The notes: a model not told the origin generated them from the sequence alone. Counted from the stretch's first letter, positions 16,608 to 25,987 are shown. The stretch: DNA of 64,000 nucleotides from GCA-2733415 sp049614485 (GCA_049614485.1 JBMZDR010000010.1:15391-79390), one strand, 5' to 3'. Program-made: numbers and translations.

Positions 16608-19073
16608 ATGTACCTAAAACTTAAGACGCTTTTTAGCATAGCTCTAGTATTTACAATATCTATTTCATTTGCTCAAAATGCGACGGTTAACGGTGTTATT
16701 TTAGATGGCATGAATTTGCCTATTGAGAATGTAACCATAACCTATAACACTACTGGTGTAAAAACCTCTAAAGATGGTGACTACAGTATTCAAATTCCTG
16801 CTGAACAAGATGTAACCTTAACATTTTCGCACATTAGTTTTAAAAAAGTTGTGCAGACTTTTAATTTAAAAAAAGGAGAAGTTTTTGAATTTAACCCCGT
16901 ATTAAAAAGTAATGAAGAGCAACTAGGAACAATCATTATTACCGGGAACAAACGCAAACGAATTGAGGGAATAATTACAATCGCTCCAAAAATGTTACGA
17001 AAAATACCCGGTGGAAATGCAGGTGTAGAAAATATACTAAAAACACTTGCTGGCGTTAGTGGTAATAATGAATTGAGCTCTCAATACAATGTTAGAGGTG
17101 GAAATTTTGATGAAAACCTAGTATATGTTAATGAAATTGAAGTATACAGACCATTTTTAGTACGCTCTGGACAACAAGAAGGCCTAAGCTTTGTAAATAG
17201 TGACTTAGTACGTAATGTTGATTTTTCTGCCGGTGGATTTCAAGCCAAATATGGTGACAAACTTTCCTCTGTACTGGATATAACATATAAAACCCCACGG
17301 AAATTTGGCGCAAGTGTTGACGCAAGTTTACTTGGAGGAAGTGTAAGCATAGAAGGTGTTTCAAAAAACAACAAACTATCTGGGGTTTTAGGAGTGAGAT
17401 ACCGTGATAATAGCCTATTTGTACGTGCAAAAGAAACTGAAACCAATTACGACCCAAAATTCGCAGATGTACAAACCTTTTTAACCTATAAAGTATCCGA
17501 TAAATTTGATGTTAATTTCTTAGGAAACATGGCAATCAATAAATACAATTATGAGCCACAAACACGTCAAACCAACTTTGGAACTTTATCAAACCCAATC
17601 GCATTGTTAGTAAAGTATGATGGGCAAGAAAAAGACCAATACAACTCTTATTTTGGAGCTATAAAAACAAATTATAAAGCTAATGATAATTTAACATTAA
17701 AACTTATCGGTTCAGCGTACCACACCATTGAAGAAGAATATTTTGATATAATGGCCAATTATGCTTTAGGAGAAGTAAACAGCAATATTGGTGATGAAGA
17801 TTTTGGAGAAGTAGAATTTACTGAAGGAATTGGCTCACAATTAAATCACGCCAGAAACGACTTAGACGCCTTGATTTTAAGTTTTGAACATAAAGGAATT
17901 TATAAAAAAGATAGACATCAAATTAGTTGGGGAGTTAAATATAACTACGAGAATATTAGAGATAAAATTGTAGAATGGGAGGTTATTGACTCTGCAGGTT
18001 TTTCTGTTCGCCCTTTAGATGAAATTAGTAACTCACAACCTTACACACCGTACGCAGGAATACTCAAACCATTTCAAGCTATTCATGCCAAAAATGATGT
18101 GACTATAAATAGGTTGTCTGGATTTACACAATACAATGGCGAAAGTACGATTGGTTCTCATGACATATTTTATAATGTTGGGGTTAGAGTTCATAACTGG
18201 ACCGTTTCTGGAGATGGTTTTAACACACACACACAAACAGTTTTTAGCCCAAGAGCACAATTCTCCATTAAACCAGATTGGAAAAAAGACATCAGTTTAA
18301 GAGTTGCTACCGGACTATACCATCAACCCCCTTTTTACAGAGAATTAAGAGACTCTGAAGGAGCGGTTAACCCGAAAGTAAAAGCACAACAGTCAATTCA
18401 TGCAATAATTGGTGGAGATTACAAGTTTAAACTATGGGATAGACCATTTAAATTATCCTCAGATATTTATTATAAGAGTTTATCAAATGTGAATCCGTAT
18501 ACTGTTGATAACGTAAGAATCAGATATGCCGCTGATAATTCTGCAAAAGCTTATGCTACTGGTTTAGATTTAAGACTGAATGGAGAGTTTGTACCCGGAA
18601 CTGAATCATGGTTTAGTTTTGGATATTTAAAAACTGAAGAAAACATTAATAATAGAGGTTATATTTCAAGACCAACAGATCAGCGATTAAAATTTGGTGC
18701 CTTATTTCAAGATTATATGCCAAACTTACCAAATGTAAAAGTATACCTGAATTTAGTATATAATACTGGTGTACCTGGAGGATCTCCAAGTTATGCTGAC
18801 AAGTACCAATATCAGAACAGATTAAGAGCTTATAAACGTGCTGATGTAGGTTTTTCTTATGTGATTGTTGATGATAGTAAAAAGTTTGAGAAAGGACATT
18901 TATTTCATCATTTAAAAGAATTTCAAATTGGGTTTGAAATCTTCAACATGTTTGATGTACAAAACTCAATTACCAATACTTGGGTAAGGGATGTATACAC
19001 AAAAAGTCAATATGCAGTACCAAACTACTTAACACCACGAATTTTTAATTTAAGAATGGGATTAAAGTTCTAA
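16608..19073 (+). CDS. TonB-dependent outer-membrane receptor
   Basis: An 821-residue receptor. After a signal peptide (to about residue 22, SFAQ) comes a carboxypeptidase-like regulatory domain (about 25-105, NGVILDGMNLPIENVTI), a plug (about 115-230; KMLRKIPGGNAGVENILKTL and QYNVRGGNFDENLVYVNEIE), and a beta-barrel to the C-terminal aromatic-type strand (FNLRMGLKF). No SusD partner is adjacent; it is coupled to an M23 peptidase instead. The transported ligand is not predictable. A hairpin terminator follows at 19096. Confidence 0.88.
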   Translation: MYLKLKTLFSIALVFTISISFAQNATVNGVILDGMNLPIENVTITYNTTGVKTSKDGDYSIQIPAEQDVTLTFSHISFKKVVQTFNLKKGEVFEFNPVLKSNEEQLGTIIITGNKRKRIEGIITIAPKMLRKIPGGNAGVENILKTLAGVSGNNELSSQYNVRGGNFDENLVYVNEIEVYRPFLVRSGQQEGLSFVNSDLVRNVDFSAGGFQAKYGDKLSSVLDITYKTPRKFGASVDASLLGGSVSIEGVSKNNKLSGVLGVRYRDNSLFVRAKETETNYDPKFADVQTFLTYKVSDKFDVNFLGNMAINKYNYEPQTRQTNFGTLSNPIALLVKYDGQEKDQYNSYFGAIKTNYKANDNLTLKLIGSAYHTIEEEYFDIMANYALGEVNSNIGDEDFGEVEFTEGIGSQLNHARNDLDALILSFEHKGIYKKDRHQISWGVKYNYENIRDKIVEWEVIDSAGFSVRPLDEISNSQPYTPYAGILKPFQAIHAKNDVTINRLSGFTQYNGESTIGSHDIFYNVGVRVHNWTVSGDGFNTHTQTVFSPRAQFSIKPDWKKDISLRVATGLYHQPPFYRELRDSEGAVNPKVKAQQSIHAIIGGDYKFKLWDRPFKLSSDIYYKSLSNVNPYTVDNVRIRYAADNSAKAYATGLDLRLNGEFVPGTESWFSFGYLKTEENINNRGYISRPTDQRLKFGALFQDYMPNLPNVKVYLNLVYNTGVPGGSPSYADKYQYQNRLRAYKRADVGFSYVIVDDSKKFEKGHLFHHLKEFQIGFEIFNMFDVQNSITNTWVRDVYTKSQYAVPNYLTPRIFNLRMGLKF

Positions 19074-19095
19074 AATCACTTATAAAATAGTTATA

Positions 19096-19122
19096 AAAAC
19101 CTCAAGAACTACTTGAGGTTTT
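19096..19122 (+). terminator. Intrinsic terminator after TonB receptor gene
   Basis: Stem AAAACCTCAAG (19096-19106) with CTTGAGGTTTT (19112-19122), loop AACTA, followed by TGTATTTTT. It ends the M23/TonB operon just before xerD. Confidence 0.8.
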
Positions 19123-19138
19123 GTATTTTTAAGCCCTT

Positions 19139-20035
19139 ATGAAATGGAAAAATGCCTTAGCAGATTATAAACATTATCTAAAACTTGAAAGAGGTTTATC
19201 AGAAAACTCTATTAAAAGTTATGAGTTAGATGTAGTAAAACTTATTCGGTTTTTAGATGCACATAACTGTACGGACTCCCCTATTACTATTTCGTCATCA
19301 AGATTAAAAGAATTTATTTATGAGGTTGCAAAAGTTGTGAATGAACGTTCACAATCACGTATTATATCTGGGCTCAAAAGTTTTTTTAACTATTTAGTTT
19401 TTGAAGATTATAGAGCAGATAATCCGTTAGAATTAATCGAATCGCCAAAAATCGGGCGAAAATTACCAGATACTTTATCCATTGAAGATATTGATAACAT
19501 CTCTGGTGCCGTAGATTTAAGCAAACCCGAAGGCGAACGCAATCGTGCAATTATTGAAACGCTCTATGGTTGTGGCTTACGTGTATCAGAACTAACTGCA
19601 CTTAAATTATCCGATTTATTTTTTGAAGAAGGTTTTATAAAAGTCACTGGTAAAGGAAACAAAGAACGTTTTGTACCTATCGGACCTTTAACTCAAAAAT
19701 ACATTAACATCTACAGAACAGAAGTCCGTATTCATTTAAACATTCAACCAAGTTTTGAAGACACCTTGTTTTTAAACAGACGCGGAAAACAACTCACACG
19801 CGCTATGATTTTTACCATTGTAAAACGTTTAGCAGAAAAAATTGGACTGAACAAAAACATCAGTCCGCATACGTTTCGCCACTCTTTTGCCACACACTTA
19901 CTAGAAAACGGCGCCGATTTAAGCGCCATTCAATTGATGTTAGGTCATGAAAGTATAACAACTACAGAAATCTACATGCATGTGGACAGAACACATTTAG
20001 CAAACGTCATTGAGCAATTTCATCCGAGAAAGTAA
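19139..20035 (+). CDS. xerD: Tyrosine recombinase XerD
   Basis: A 298-residue site-specific recombinase that resolves chromosome dimers at dif with a XerC partner. A core-binding SAM-like domain (residues 1-90) precedes the catalytic domain with all expected residues: Arg148 (GLRVSEL), Lys172 (GKGNKERF), His244 and Arg247 (HTFRH), His270 (LGHES) and Tyr279 (EIYMHVD). Length and motifs fit XerD/XerC rather than a phage integrase, and no mobile-element genes flank it. It is convergent with bcp (3-base gap). Confidence 0.9.
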   Translation: MKWKNALADYKHYLKLERGLSENSIKSYELDVVKLIRFLDAHNCTDSPITISSSRLKEFIYEVAKVVNERSQSRIISGLKSFFNYLVFEDYRADNPLELIESPKIGRKLPDTLSIEDIDNISGAVDLSKPEGERNRAIIETLYGCGLRVSELTALKLSDLFFEEGFIKVTGKGNKERFVPIGPLTQKYINIYRTEVRIHLNIQPSFEDTLFLNRRGKQLTRAMIFTIVKRLAEKIGLNKNISPHTFRHSFATHLLENGADLSAIQLMLGHESITTTEIYMHVDRTHLANVIEQFHPRK

Positions 20036-20038
20036 TAC

Positions 20039-20494
20039 TTATTCGCCTAAAATCTGAGCCGTATGAGCTTTGGTTTTTACTTTATCAATAACATCAATAA
20101 TAACTCCCTTTTCATCAATGATAAAGGTAATTCTGTGGATACCATCATAAACACGTCCCATAAATTTCTTTTCTCCCCAAACGCCAAAGGCATTAATTAC
20201 ATCTTTAGTCTCATCAGCTAATAACGGGAATGGCAATTCTTTTTTATCAATGAAATTTTGCTGGCGTTTTGCAGAATCTGCGCTTACCCCAAGCACATCA
20301 TACCCTTTTGCTAAAAAAGATTGGTAATTATCTCTTAAATTACATGCTTGCATTGTACAACCAGGCGTACTTGCTTTTGGGTAAAAGAAAACTACTAATT
20401 TCTTTCCGGCATAATCAGATAACTTTATAGTATTTCCCGCGTTGTCTAAAGCTTCAAAATTTGGCGCTTTATCTCCTACTTTTAATGTATTCAT
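20039..20494 (-). CDS. bcp: Thioredoxin-dependent peroxiredoxin Bcp
   Basis: A 151-residue peroxiredoxin of the Bcp/PrxQ family that reduces H2O2 and organic peroxides. The signature PKASTPGCTMQACNLRD carries the peroxidatic Cys46 and the resolving Cys51 five residues later, the atypical 2-Cys arrangement. The start MNTLKVGDKAPNF at 20494 fits the family; the frame extends 13 codons further up without family similarity. It is divergent from nth with a short 41-base gap. Confidence 0.92.
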   Translation of the reverse strand: MNTLKVGDKAPNFEALDNAGNTIKLSDYAGKKLVVFFYPKASTPGCTMQACNLRDNYQSFLAKGYDVLGVSADSAKRQQNFIDKKELPFPLLADETKDVINAFGVWGEKKFMGRVYDGIHRITFIIDEKGVIIDVIDKVKTKAHTAQILGE

Positions 20495-20535
20495 CGTTTT
20501 AATTTTTCTATTTTTACATTCGTAAAGATACAACT

Positions 20536-21186
20536 ATGACTAAGCAAGAAAAAGTAAATTTCGTAATAAAAACATTAGCGGATACATATCCGGAAATTCC
20601 TATCCCTTTAGACCATAAAGATCCTTACACACTTTTAATAGCCGTATTACTATCTGCACAAAGTACAGATGTTCGTGTAAACAAAATCACGCCGTTATTA
20701 TTTGCAAAAGCTGATAATCCGTATGACATGATTAAGTTATCCGTTGAAGAGATTAGAGAAATTATTAAACCTGTAGGCTTATCACCTATGAAATCTAAAG
20801 GCATACATGGTTTATCACATATTTTAATTGACAAACATAATGGTGAAGTTCCAAAAACTTATGAAGCTTTAGAAGAGTTGCCTGCTGTTGGACACAAAAC
20901 TGCAGCGGTAGTATTATCTCAAGCTTTTGGTATTCCTGCATTTCCGGTTGACACACATATTCACAGGCTAATGTACCGATGGAATTTAACTAACGGTAAA
21001 AATGTAGTACAAACAGAAAAGGACGCTAAACGCTTATTCCCTGAAGAACTATGGAATGATTTGCACTTACAAATTATATGGTACGGCAGAGAATATTCCC
21101 CAGCAAGAGGTTGGAATTTAGAAAAAGATATTATCACAAAAACGATTGGACGTAAAAGTGTATTAGACGCCTATTACAAGAAATAA
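20536..21186 (+). CDS. nth: Endonuclease III family DNA glycosylase, no Fe-S cluster
   Basis: A 216-residue base-excision repair glycosylase/AP lyase. The helix-hairpin-helix reads LPAVGHKTAAVVLSQAFG with catalytic Lys121, and PVDTHIHRL gives catalytic Asp139. The C-terminal loop that normally carries the four-cysteine [4Fe-4S] site instead reads WYGREYSPARGWNLEKDIIT; the whole protein contains no cysteine there, so the cluster is absent. Glycosylase activity is still plausible, since cluster-free members of the family exist. A hairpin follows the stop. Confidence 0.85.
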   Translation: MTKQEKVNFVIKTLADTYPEIPIPLDHKDPYTLLIAVLLSAQSTDVRVNKITPLLFAKADNPYDMIKLSVEEIREIIKPVGLSPMKSKGIHGLSHILIDKHNGEVPKTYEALEELPAVGHKTAAVVLSQAFGIPAFPVDTHIHRLMYRWNLTNGKNVVQTEKDAKRLFPEELWNDLHLQIIWYGREYSPARGWNLEKDIITKTIGRKSVLDAYYKK

Positions 21187-21196
21187 GCTAAAAACT

Positions 21197-21251
21197 AATA
21201 AACAACCAACATCTGTTTAATAACACTTAAAATTGTTGCTGGTTGTTTATT
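21197..21251 (+). terminator. Long-stem hairpin after nth
   Basis: Perfect 12-bp arms AATAAACAACCA (21197-21208) and TGGTTGTTTATT (21240-21251) around a 31-base loop. There is only a weak T-tract, so termination efficiency is uncertain. It also lies beyond the stop of the convergent 47-residue gene. Confidence 0.5.
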
Positions 21252-21277
21252 TCCAAAAAAAAATGGACTAAAGCATG

Positions 21278-21421
21278 CTAATTCTGATGCACTTCTACTT
21301 GTACATTTCCTACTCGTATAACGCGCATCGCTTTAGAGTAATTTAATATAAAATTAATCGTTTCTTTTTTGGGGTGTAATATGTTCATTTTTTTTGAACC
21401 TTGAGCGTAAAGTTTTGGCAT
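21278..21421 (-). CDS. 47-residue conserved small protein
   Basis: A small ORF, ATG at 21421 to TAG at 21278, beginning MPKLYAQGSKK. It encodes a basic protein with a central amphipathic segment KKETINFILNYSKAMRVIRV and end VGNVQVEVHQN. It begins 52 bases downstream of the ECF sigma-factor stop on the same strand, so it is probably its operon partner. I recall similar short proteins near this sigma factor in other Flavobacteriaceae; a search should confirm. An 8-bp inverted repeat brackets its start codon. Function unknown. Confidence 0.6.
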   Translation of the reverse strand: MPKLYAQGSKKMNILHPKKETINFILNYSKAMRVIRVGNVQVEVHQN

Positions 21422-21457
21422 ATATAAATTGTTTGATTATACCTTATTAACGCTCAA
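21401..21457 (-). promoter_or_regulatory. Inverted repeat bracketing a start codon
   Basis: On the minus strand TTGAGCGT (21457-21450), upstream of the 47-residue gene, can pair with ACGCTCAA (21408-21401) inside codons 5-7 of that gene. This would close a loop containing the initiation region and could limit translation. Confidence 0.35.
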
Positions 21458-21473
21458 AAAAAGACTTTAGTAT

Positions 21474-22064
21474 CTACTGAGTTAAAATAATATTATGCTC
21501 ATTTACTAAGCGCCTTAAATTTATAATTGCATAACGCATTCTACCTAGAGCAGTATTAATACTTACATTGGTATTTTCAGCTATTTCTTTAAAACTCATA
21601 TCTCTATATAATCGCATAACAACAACCTCTTTTTGATCATTAGGCAGCTCTTCAACCAGTTTCCTGACATCATTAGAAATTTGGTCAGTAATTAACTGGC
21701 TTTCTGCATTTCTATCAGAATCACTTAATAAAGAGAAAATATCAAACTCTTTATCTTTTGACTCATATTTTGGCATTCTATTACTTTTTCTAAAATGATC
21801 AATCACTAAATTGTGTGCTATACGCATAATCCATGGCAAGAATTTCCCTTCTTCATTATAATTTCCTTTTTTTAGTGTTTTAATAACTTTAATGAACGTA
21901 TCCTGAAAAATATCCTCACTTAAATCACGATCATAAACCTTAGAGTGAATAAAGTTGTACACCCTGCTTTTATGGCGCAGCACAAGCACTTCTAATGATT
22001 TCTCATTACCTTGAATATAATCTTTAACTAAAATTGAATCTGGAGCGGTTACTTTCATAAACAT
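21474..22064 (-). CDS. ECF-type RNA polymerase sigma factor
   Basis: A 196-residue sigma-70 family factor of ECF architecture. Region 2 spans residues about 20-90 (VYNFIHSKVYDRDLSEDIFQDTF and IAHNLVIDHFRK) and region 4 about 135-185 (LPNDQKEVVVMRLYRDMSFKEIAENTNVSINTALGRMRYA). No anti-sigma gene is adjacent, unlike many ECF systems. The downstream 47-residue gene is the only candidate partner. An alternative start is the Met two codons further (MKVTAPDS). Target promoters are unknown. Confidence 0.88.
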   Translation of the reverse strand: MFMKVTAPDSILVKDYIQGNEKSLEVLVLRHKSRVYNFIHSKVYDRDLSEDIFQDTFIKVIKTLKKGNYNEEGKFLPWIMRIAHNLVIDHFRKSNRMPKYESKDKEFDIFSLLSDSDRNAESQLITDQISNDVRKLVEELPNDQKEVVVMRLYRDMSFKEIAENTNVSINTALGRMRYAIINLRRLVNEHNIILTQ

Positions 22065-22334
22065 TACTTTTATAGGTTAACTAACAAACACAAGATATTT
22101 AGGGCTATCTTTTTTAATTGTAATTTGTTAAAAGTAATGTTATGCTATAGGCTATTTTTAATTTGTTGTAAATTCAAATATAACAAAAAAAAAGTGCTAA
22201 TTAAAATTTTAACACTTTTTTATATTCAATTTACTAATACTACACACCAAAGATATTAAATAAACACTTCAAGTATTAACTACTATAATTTTCCTTAAAT
22301 TCGCAAGATTGTATCAAACTATCTATTAAGGTGT

Positions 22335-25124
22335 ATGTCAAAACTTGATTTATCTACAATTAACCCAAAAGAGAACATCATTATTAAAGGTGCTAAACTG
22401 CATAACCTTAAAAATATTGATGTGGTTATTCCAAGAAACAAACTGGTTGTCATTACTGGTTTAAGTGGTTCTGGAAAATCATCTTTAGCCTTTGACACCC
22501 TATATGCCGAAGGGCAACGCCGTTATGTAGAAAGTTTATCGTCTTATGCACGTCAATTTTTAGGGCGTTTAAACAAGCCAAAAGTTGATTTCATAAAAGG
22601 TATTGCTCCTGCAATTGCAATTGAGCAAAAAGTAAATTCTACAAACCCAAGAAGTACTGTTGGTACAAGTACAGAAATTTATGACTATTTAAAATTACTA
22701 TACGCTAGAATAGGGAAAACATACTCTCCTATTTCTGGAAATAGAGTAAAAAAAGATACCGTTTCTGATGCTGTTAACTATTTAAAAACACTAGACAATA
22801 GAGATAAATTATTGCTTTTAGCACCAGTAACAGCTGAAGAATCAAGGTCATTATTACAAAAAGTAACCATCCTACAAAAACAAGGGTTTTCAAGAATAAA
22901 AGTTGACAATAATGTCATTAGAATTGATGACTTTAAAGATGATGACACTATAAAAACTTTAGAACTTGTAGTTGATAGAATCATAATCAATCAAGATGAT
23001 GAGGACTTTTACAACCGTTTAGCAGATGCTATTCAAGTTGCTTTTTATGAAGGCAAAGGTACATGTAGTATTGAAAATTTAACCACAAATACCACAACCG
23101 TTTTTAGCAATACATTTGAATTAGACGGCATGACGTTTTTAGAACCCAACACACATCTGTTTAGTTTTAATAACCCATATGGTGCCTGTCCTACTTGTGA
23201 GGGTTATGGTGATGTTATTGGACTTGACAGAAATTTAGTAGTACCTGACTCATCGTTATCAATTTTTGAAAATGCTATTTTTTCATGGCGAGGAGAAACT
23301 TTAAGTTGGTATAGAGATCAGTTGGTAAACAACGCCTATAAATTTGACTTTCCAATACACAAACCTTTTTTTGAGCTCACAGAAGCTCAAAAAGAATTAC
23401 TCTGGACAGGGAATAACTATTTTACAGGATTAACAGAGTTCTTCAAGGAGCTTGAAGAAAAAAGTTATAAAATTCAAAACAGAGTACTCTTATCACGTTA
23501 CCGTGGAAAAACAAAATGTGATACCTGTAAAGGAAAACGATTGCGTGCGGAGGCAAGTTATATTAAAATTCAAAACACATCTATTTCTGATTTGGTTGAA
23601 AAATCGATTAAAGACTTAATCAGTTTTTTTAACAACTTAGAACTAGACGCTTATGACACACAAATAGCAAGCAGATTACTGAAGGAAATAAATAACCGCT
23701 TAGGTTTTTTATCTAACGTTGGTTTGGAATATTTAACCCTAAACAGAAAGTCCAATTCACTCTCTGGTGGTGAGAGTCAACGCATAAATTTAGCCACATC
23801 CTTAGGGAGTAGCTTGGTTGGCTCCATGTATATTTTAGACGAACCAAGTATTGGTTTACACCCTAAAGATTCGGAAAAACTAATTAATGTTTTAAAATCA
23901 TTACGTGATTTAGGCAATACAGTTATTGTTGTTGAGCACGATGAAGATATTATGAAGGCTTCTGATCAAATTATTGATATAGGCCCCGAAGCAGGGACTT
24001 TTGGTGGTGAAGTTGTTGCCACTGGAAACTATAAACAACTGTTGCAATCAAAGTCATTAACAGCCCAATATTTAAATGAATCCTTAAAAATTGAAGTGCC
24101 TAAAAAAAGACGCACATCTAAACACCAAGTAACCATTACAGGAGCACGCGAAAACAATTTAAAAAACATTGACATCACCTTTCCTTTAGATGTATTAACA
24201 GTTGTAACCGGTGTATCTGGAAGCGGAAAAAGTACGCTTGTAAAATCAATATTATACCCTGCTTTACACAAAGAGTTAGGAGGTTATGGTATGAAGCCAG
24301 GAGAGTTTACAGCAATTTCCGGAAGCTACAAACACATCAAACACATTGAATTTGTTGATCAAAACCCTATTGGACGTTCATCAAGATCAAATCCTGTGAC
24401 TTACATTAAGGCTTATGATGACATTAGAAGTCTGTTTGCTGAACAGAAAGTATCTCGCATAAGAAATTACCAACCTAAACACTTTTCGTTTAATGTAGAT
24501 GGCGGACGCTGTGAAGTTTGTAAAGGTGAAGGTGAGGTCACCATTGAAATGCAATTTATGGCCGATGTGCATTTGGAGTGCGACACATGTAAAGGAAAAC
24601 GGTTTAAAAAAGAAGTCCTTGAAGCTACATTTGATGGCAAGTCTATACATGATGTGTTAACAATGACCATAGATAACGCCTTAGCTTTTTTTATGGCTAA
24701 TGAGCAGCAAAAAATTGTAAATAAACTTCAACCTTTACAAGACGTGGGACTAGGTTACGTGCAGTTAGGACAGTCCTCTTCTACTCTTTCTGGTGGCGAG
24801 GCACAACGTATAAAATTAGCCTCCTTTTTAGTAAAAGGAAAAAGCAAAGATAAAGTGTTATTTATTTTTGACGAACCTACAACTGGCTTACATTTTCATG
24901 ACATTCAAAAACTACTAACCTCTTTTAATGCATTAATAGAAAAAGGACATTCAATTATTGTTATTGAACATAATTTAGAACTAATTAAATGTGCTGATCA
25001 CATCATTGATTTAGGTCCTGAAGGGGGAGATTTTGGAGGAGAATTATTATTTTCAGGAACACCCGAAGAGCTCGTAAAAAGTAGAAAATCAATTACATCA
25101 AAGTATTTAAAAAGTAAAATATAA
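22335..25124 (+). CDS. uvrA: Excinuclease ABC subunit A
   Basis: A 929-residue UvrA, the damage-recognition ATPase of nucleotide excision repair. It has two ABC modules: Walker A GLSGSGKSS and GVSGSGKST, signatures LSGGESQRINLATSLGS and LSGGEAQRIKLASF, and Walker B LDEPSIGLH and FDEPTTGLH. CxxC zinc-binding pairs occur at CPTCEGYG, CDTCKGKR and CEVCKGEG...CDTCKGKR. Length is normal. It forms the UvrABC system with the uvrB gene 8.6 kb away at 33693. It is divergent from the sigma-factor gene across a 270-base gap in which I see only A/T-rich DNA and a weak hairpin (about 22188-22221). Confidence 0.95.
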   Translation: MSKLDLSTINPKENIIIKGAKLHNLKNIDVVIPRNKLVVITGLSGSGKSSLAFDTLYAEGQRRYVESLSSYARQFLGRLNKPKVDFIKGIAPAIAIEQKVNSTNPRSTVGTSTEIYDYLKLLYARIGKTYSPISGNRVKKDTVSDAVNYLKTLDNRDKLLLLAPVTAEESRSLLQKVTILQKQGFSRIKVDNNVIRIDDFKDDDTIKTLELVVDRIIINQDDEDFYNRLADAIQVAFYEGKGTCSIENLTTNTTTVFSNTFELDGMTFLEPNTHLFSFNNPYGACPTCEGYGDVIGLDRNLVVPDSSLSIFENAIFSWRGETLSWYRDQLVNNAYKFDFPIHKPFFELTEAQKELLWTGNNYFTGLTEFFKELEEKSYKIQNRVLLSRYRGKTKCDTCKGKRLRAEASYIKIQNTSISDLVEKSIKDLISFFNNLELDAYDTQIASRLLKEINNRLGFLSNVGLEYLTLNRKSNSLSGGESQRINLATSLGSSLVGSMYILDEPSIGLHPKDSEKLINVLKSLRDLGNTVIVVEHDEDIMKASDQIIDIGPEAGTFGGEVVATGNYKQLLQSKSLTAQYLNESLKIEVPKKRRTSKHQVTITGARENNLKNIDITFPLDVLTVVTGVSGSGKSTLVKSILYPALHKELGGYGMKPGEFTAISGSYKHIKHIEFVDQNPIGRSSRSNPVTYIKAYDDIRSLFAEQKVSRIRNYQPKHFSFNVDGGRCEVCKGEGEVTIEMQFMADVHLECDTCKGKRFKKEVLEATFDGKSIHDVLTMTIDNALAFFMANEQQKIVNKLQPLQDVGLGYVQLGQSSSTLSGGEAQRIKLASFLVKGKSKDKVLFIFDEPTTGLHFHDIQKLLTSFNALIEKGHSIIVIEHNLELIKCADHIIDLGPEGGDFGGELLFSGTPEELVKSRKSITSKYLKSKI

Positions 25125-25229
25125 CATTCTCAACACAGAGCCAGAACAGTATCACCCCCCTGTATACCAAGCAAATAAGAAAACACAAAAAACCATAACA
25201 ACCGAGTTGACAAACATCAGTATTTAGTT

Positions 25230-25246
25230 TTGGCACACTCTTTGAA
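25230..25246 (+). promoter_or_regulatory. Candidate sigma-54 promoter
   Basis: TTGGCAC at 25230-25236 is a strong -24 element, and TTTGAA at 25241-25246 lies at the correct spacing for the -12 element (GG, ten bases, then GA in place of the consensus GC). Transcription would start near 25257 and give a leader of about 55 bases for the gene at 25313. Confidence 0.45.
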
Positions 25247-25312
25247 TTTCTATTAGTAATAGCGAAAGCCGAAAAGCTATAAATGAGTAGGCCTATCCTA
25301 AAACTATATGTT

Positions 25313-25972
25313 ATGAAAAAGAATATACTATTACTAGTCTTTTTATTTGGTGTATTTGGTATTTCAAATGCAAACGAAATAAATGAAAACAAATTAACAT
25401 CCCTTAAAGAAACATCACGTTATGGATATATGGAACCTTTTAAGTTTGTTGAACGTGGTATAGAGTTTTATGTGTTTCCTAACGGTGAATTTGATTTTAA
25501 CACACATCCTCAATACAGAACAGCACCTAGAAGAAATGTTTCAATTAATATTTCATATGGTGCTCCAGCAGACTACCACCCTACAAATTACGGGGTAAAT
25601 ATAGAACATGACCATATGGGTAGAGTTAGACGTGTAGGAAATGTTTTTATAAATTATGATGCTTTTGATCGAATTAAAAGAATCGGATCTGTTTACATGA
25701 ACTACAGACATGATTTAATATCAAATATTGGTGGATTGTATATTTATTACGACAGACATTATAGAATTATAAGAACCTCAGGATATATCAAACACAACCT
25801 AGGATGTCATTTCTGCGGAAGTCATAGTTGTCACTCAAATCATTACGGAAACTCTGGTCACGGGCATAATAACGGACACGGGCATGCACACAACAATCAC
25901 AACGGTTGGAACAACAATATGTACTATAGAGGAAAGTCATCAAAAAAGAAAAAAAACAAGAACAAACGATAA
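25313..25972 (+). CDS. Secreted protein with His/Asn/Gly-rich tail
   Basis: A 219-residue exported protein. The signal peptide MKKNILLLVFLFGVFGISNAN supports the start at 25313; an upstream in-frame ATG adds ten residues without hydrophobic character. The middle (about 65-165) contains tandem beta-hairpin-like repeats of the form GNVFINYDAFDRIKRIG, GSVYMNYRHDLISNIG and GGLYIYYDRHYRIIR. The C-terminus carries CHFCGSHSCHSNH, a His/Gly/Asn-rich stretch, and a Lys-rich end. The Cys/His cluster could bind metal; this is inference. No family name recognised. The gene probably has a sigma-54-type promoter and ends at a palindromic terminator. Confidence 0.7.
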   Translation: MKKNILLLVFLFGVFGISNANEINENKLTSLKETSRYGYMEPFKFVERGIEFYVFPNGEFDFNTHPQYRTAPRRNVSINISYGAPADYHPTNYGVNIEHDHMGRVRRVGNVFINYDAFDRIKRIGSVYMNYRHDLISNIGGLYIYYDRHYRIIRTSGYIKHNLGCHFCGSHSCHSNHYGNSGHGHNNGHGHAHNNHNGWNNNMYYRGKSSKKKKNKNKR

Positions 25973-25987
25973 ATACATCAGTTAATC

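Noticed and set aside
19139..20035. Tyrosine recombinase as a sign of a mobile element
   Set aside because: Length and motifs are those of housekeeping XerD, and flanking genes are core genes with no attachment repeats.
22188..22221. A/T-rich hairpin upstream of uvrA as a terminator or small RNA
   Set aside because: The stem has a mismatch and few G-C pairs, and it lies between divergent genes where no transcript needs ending.
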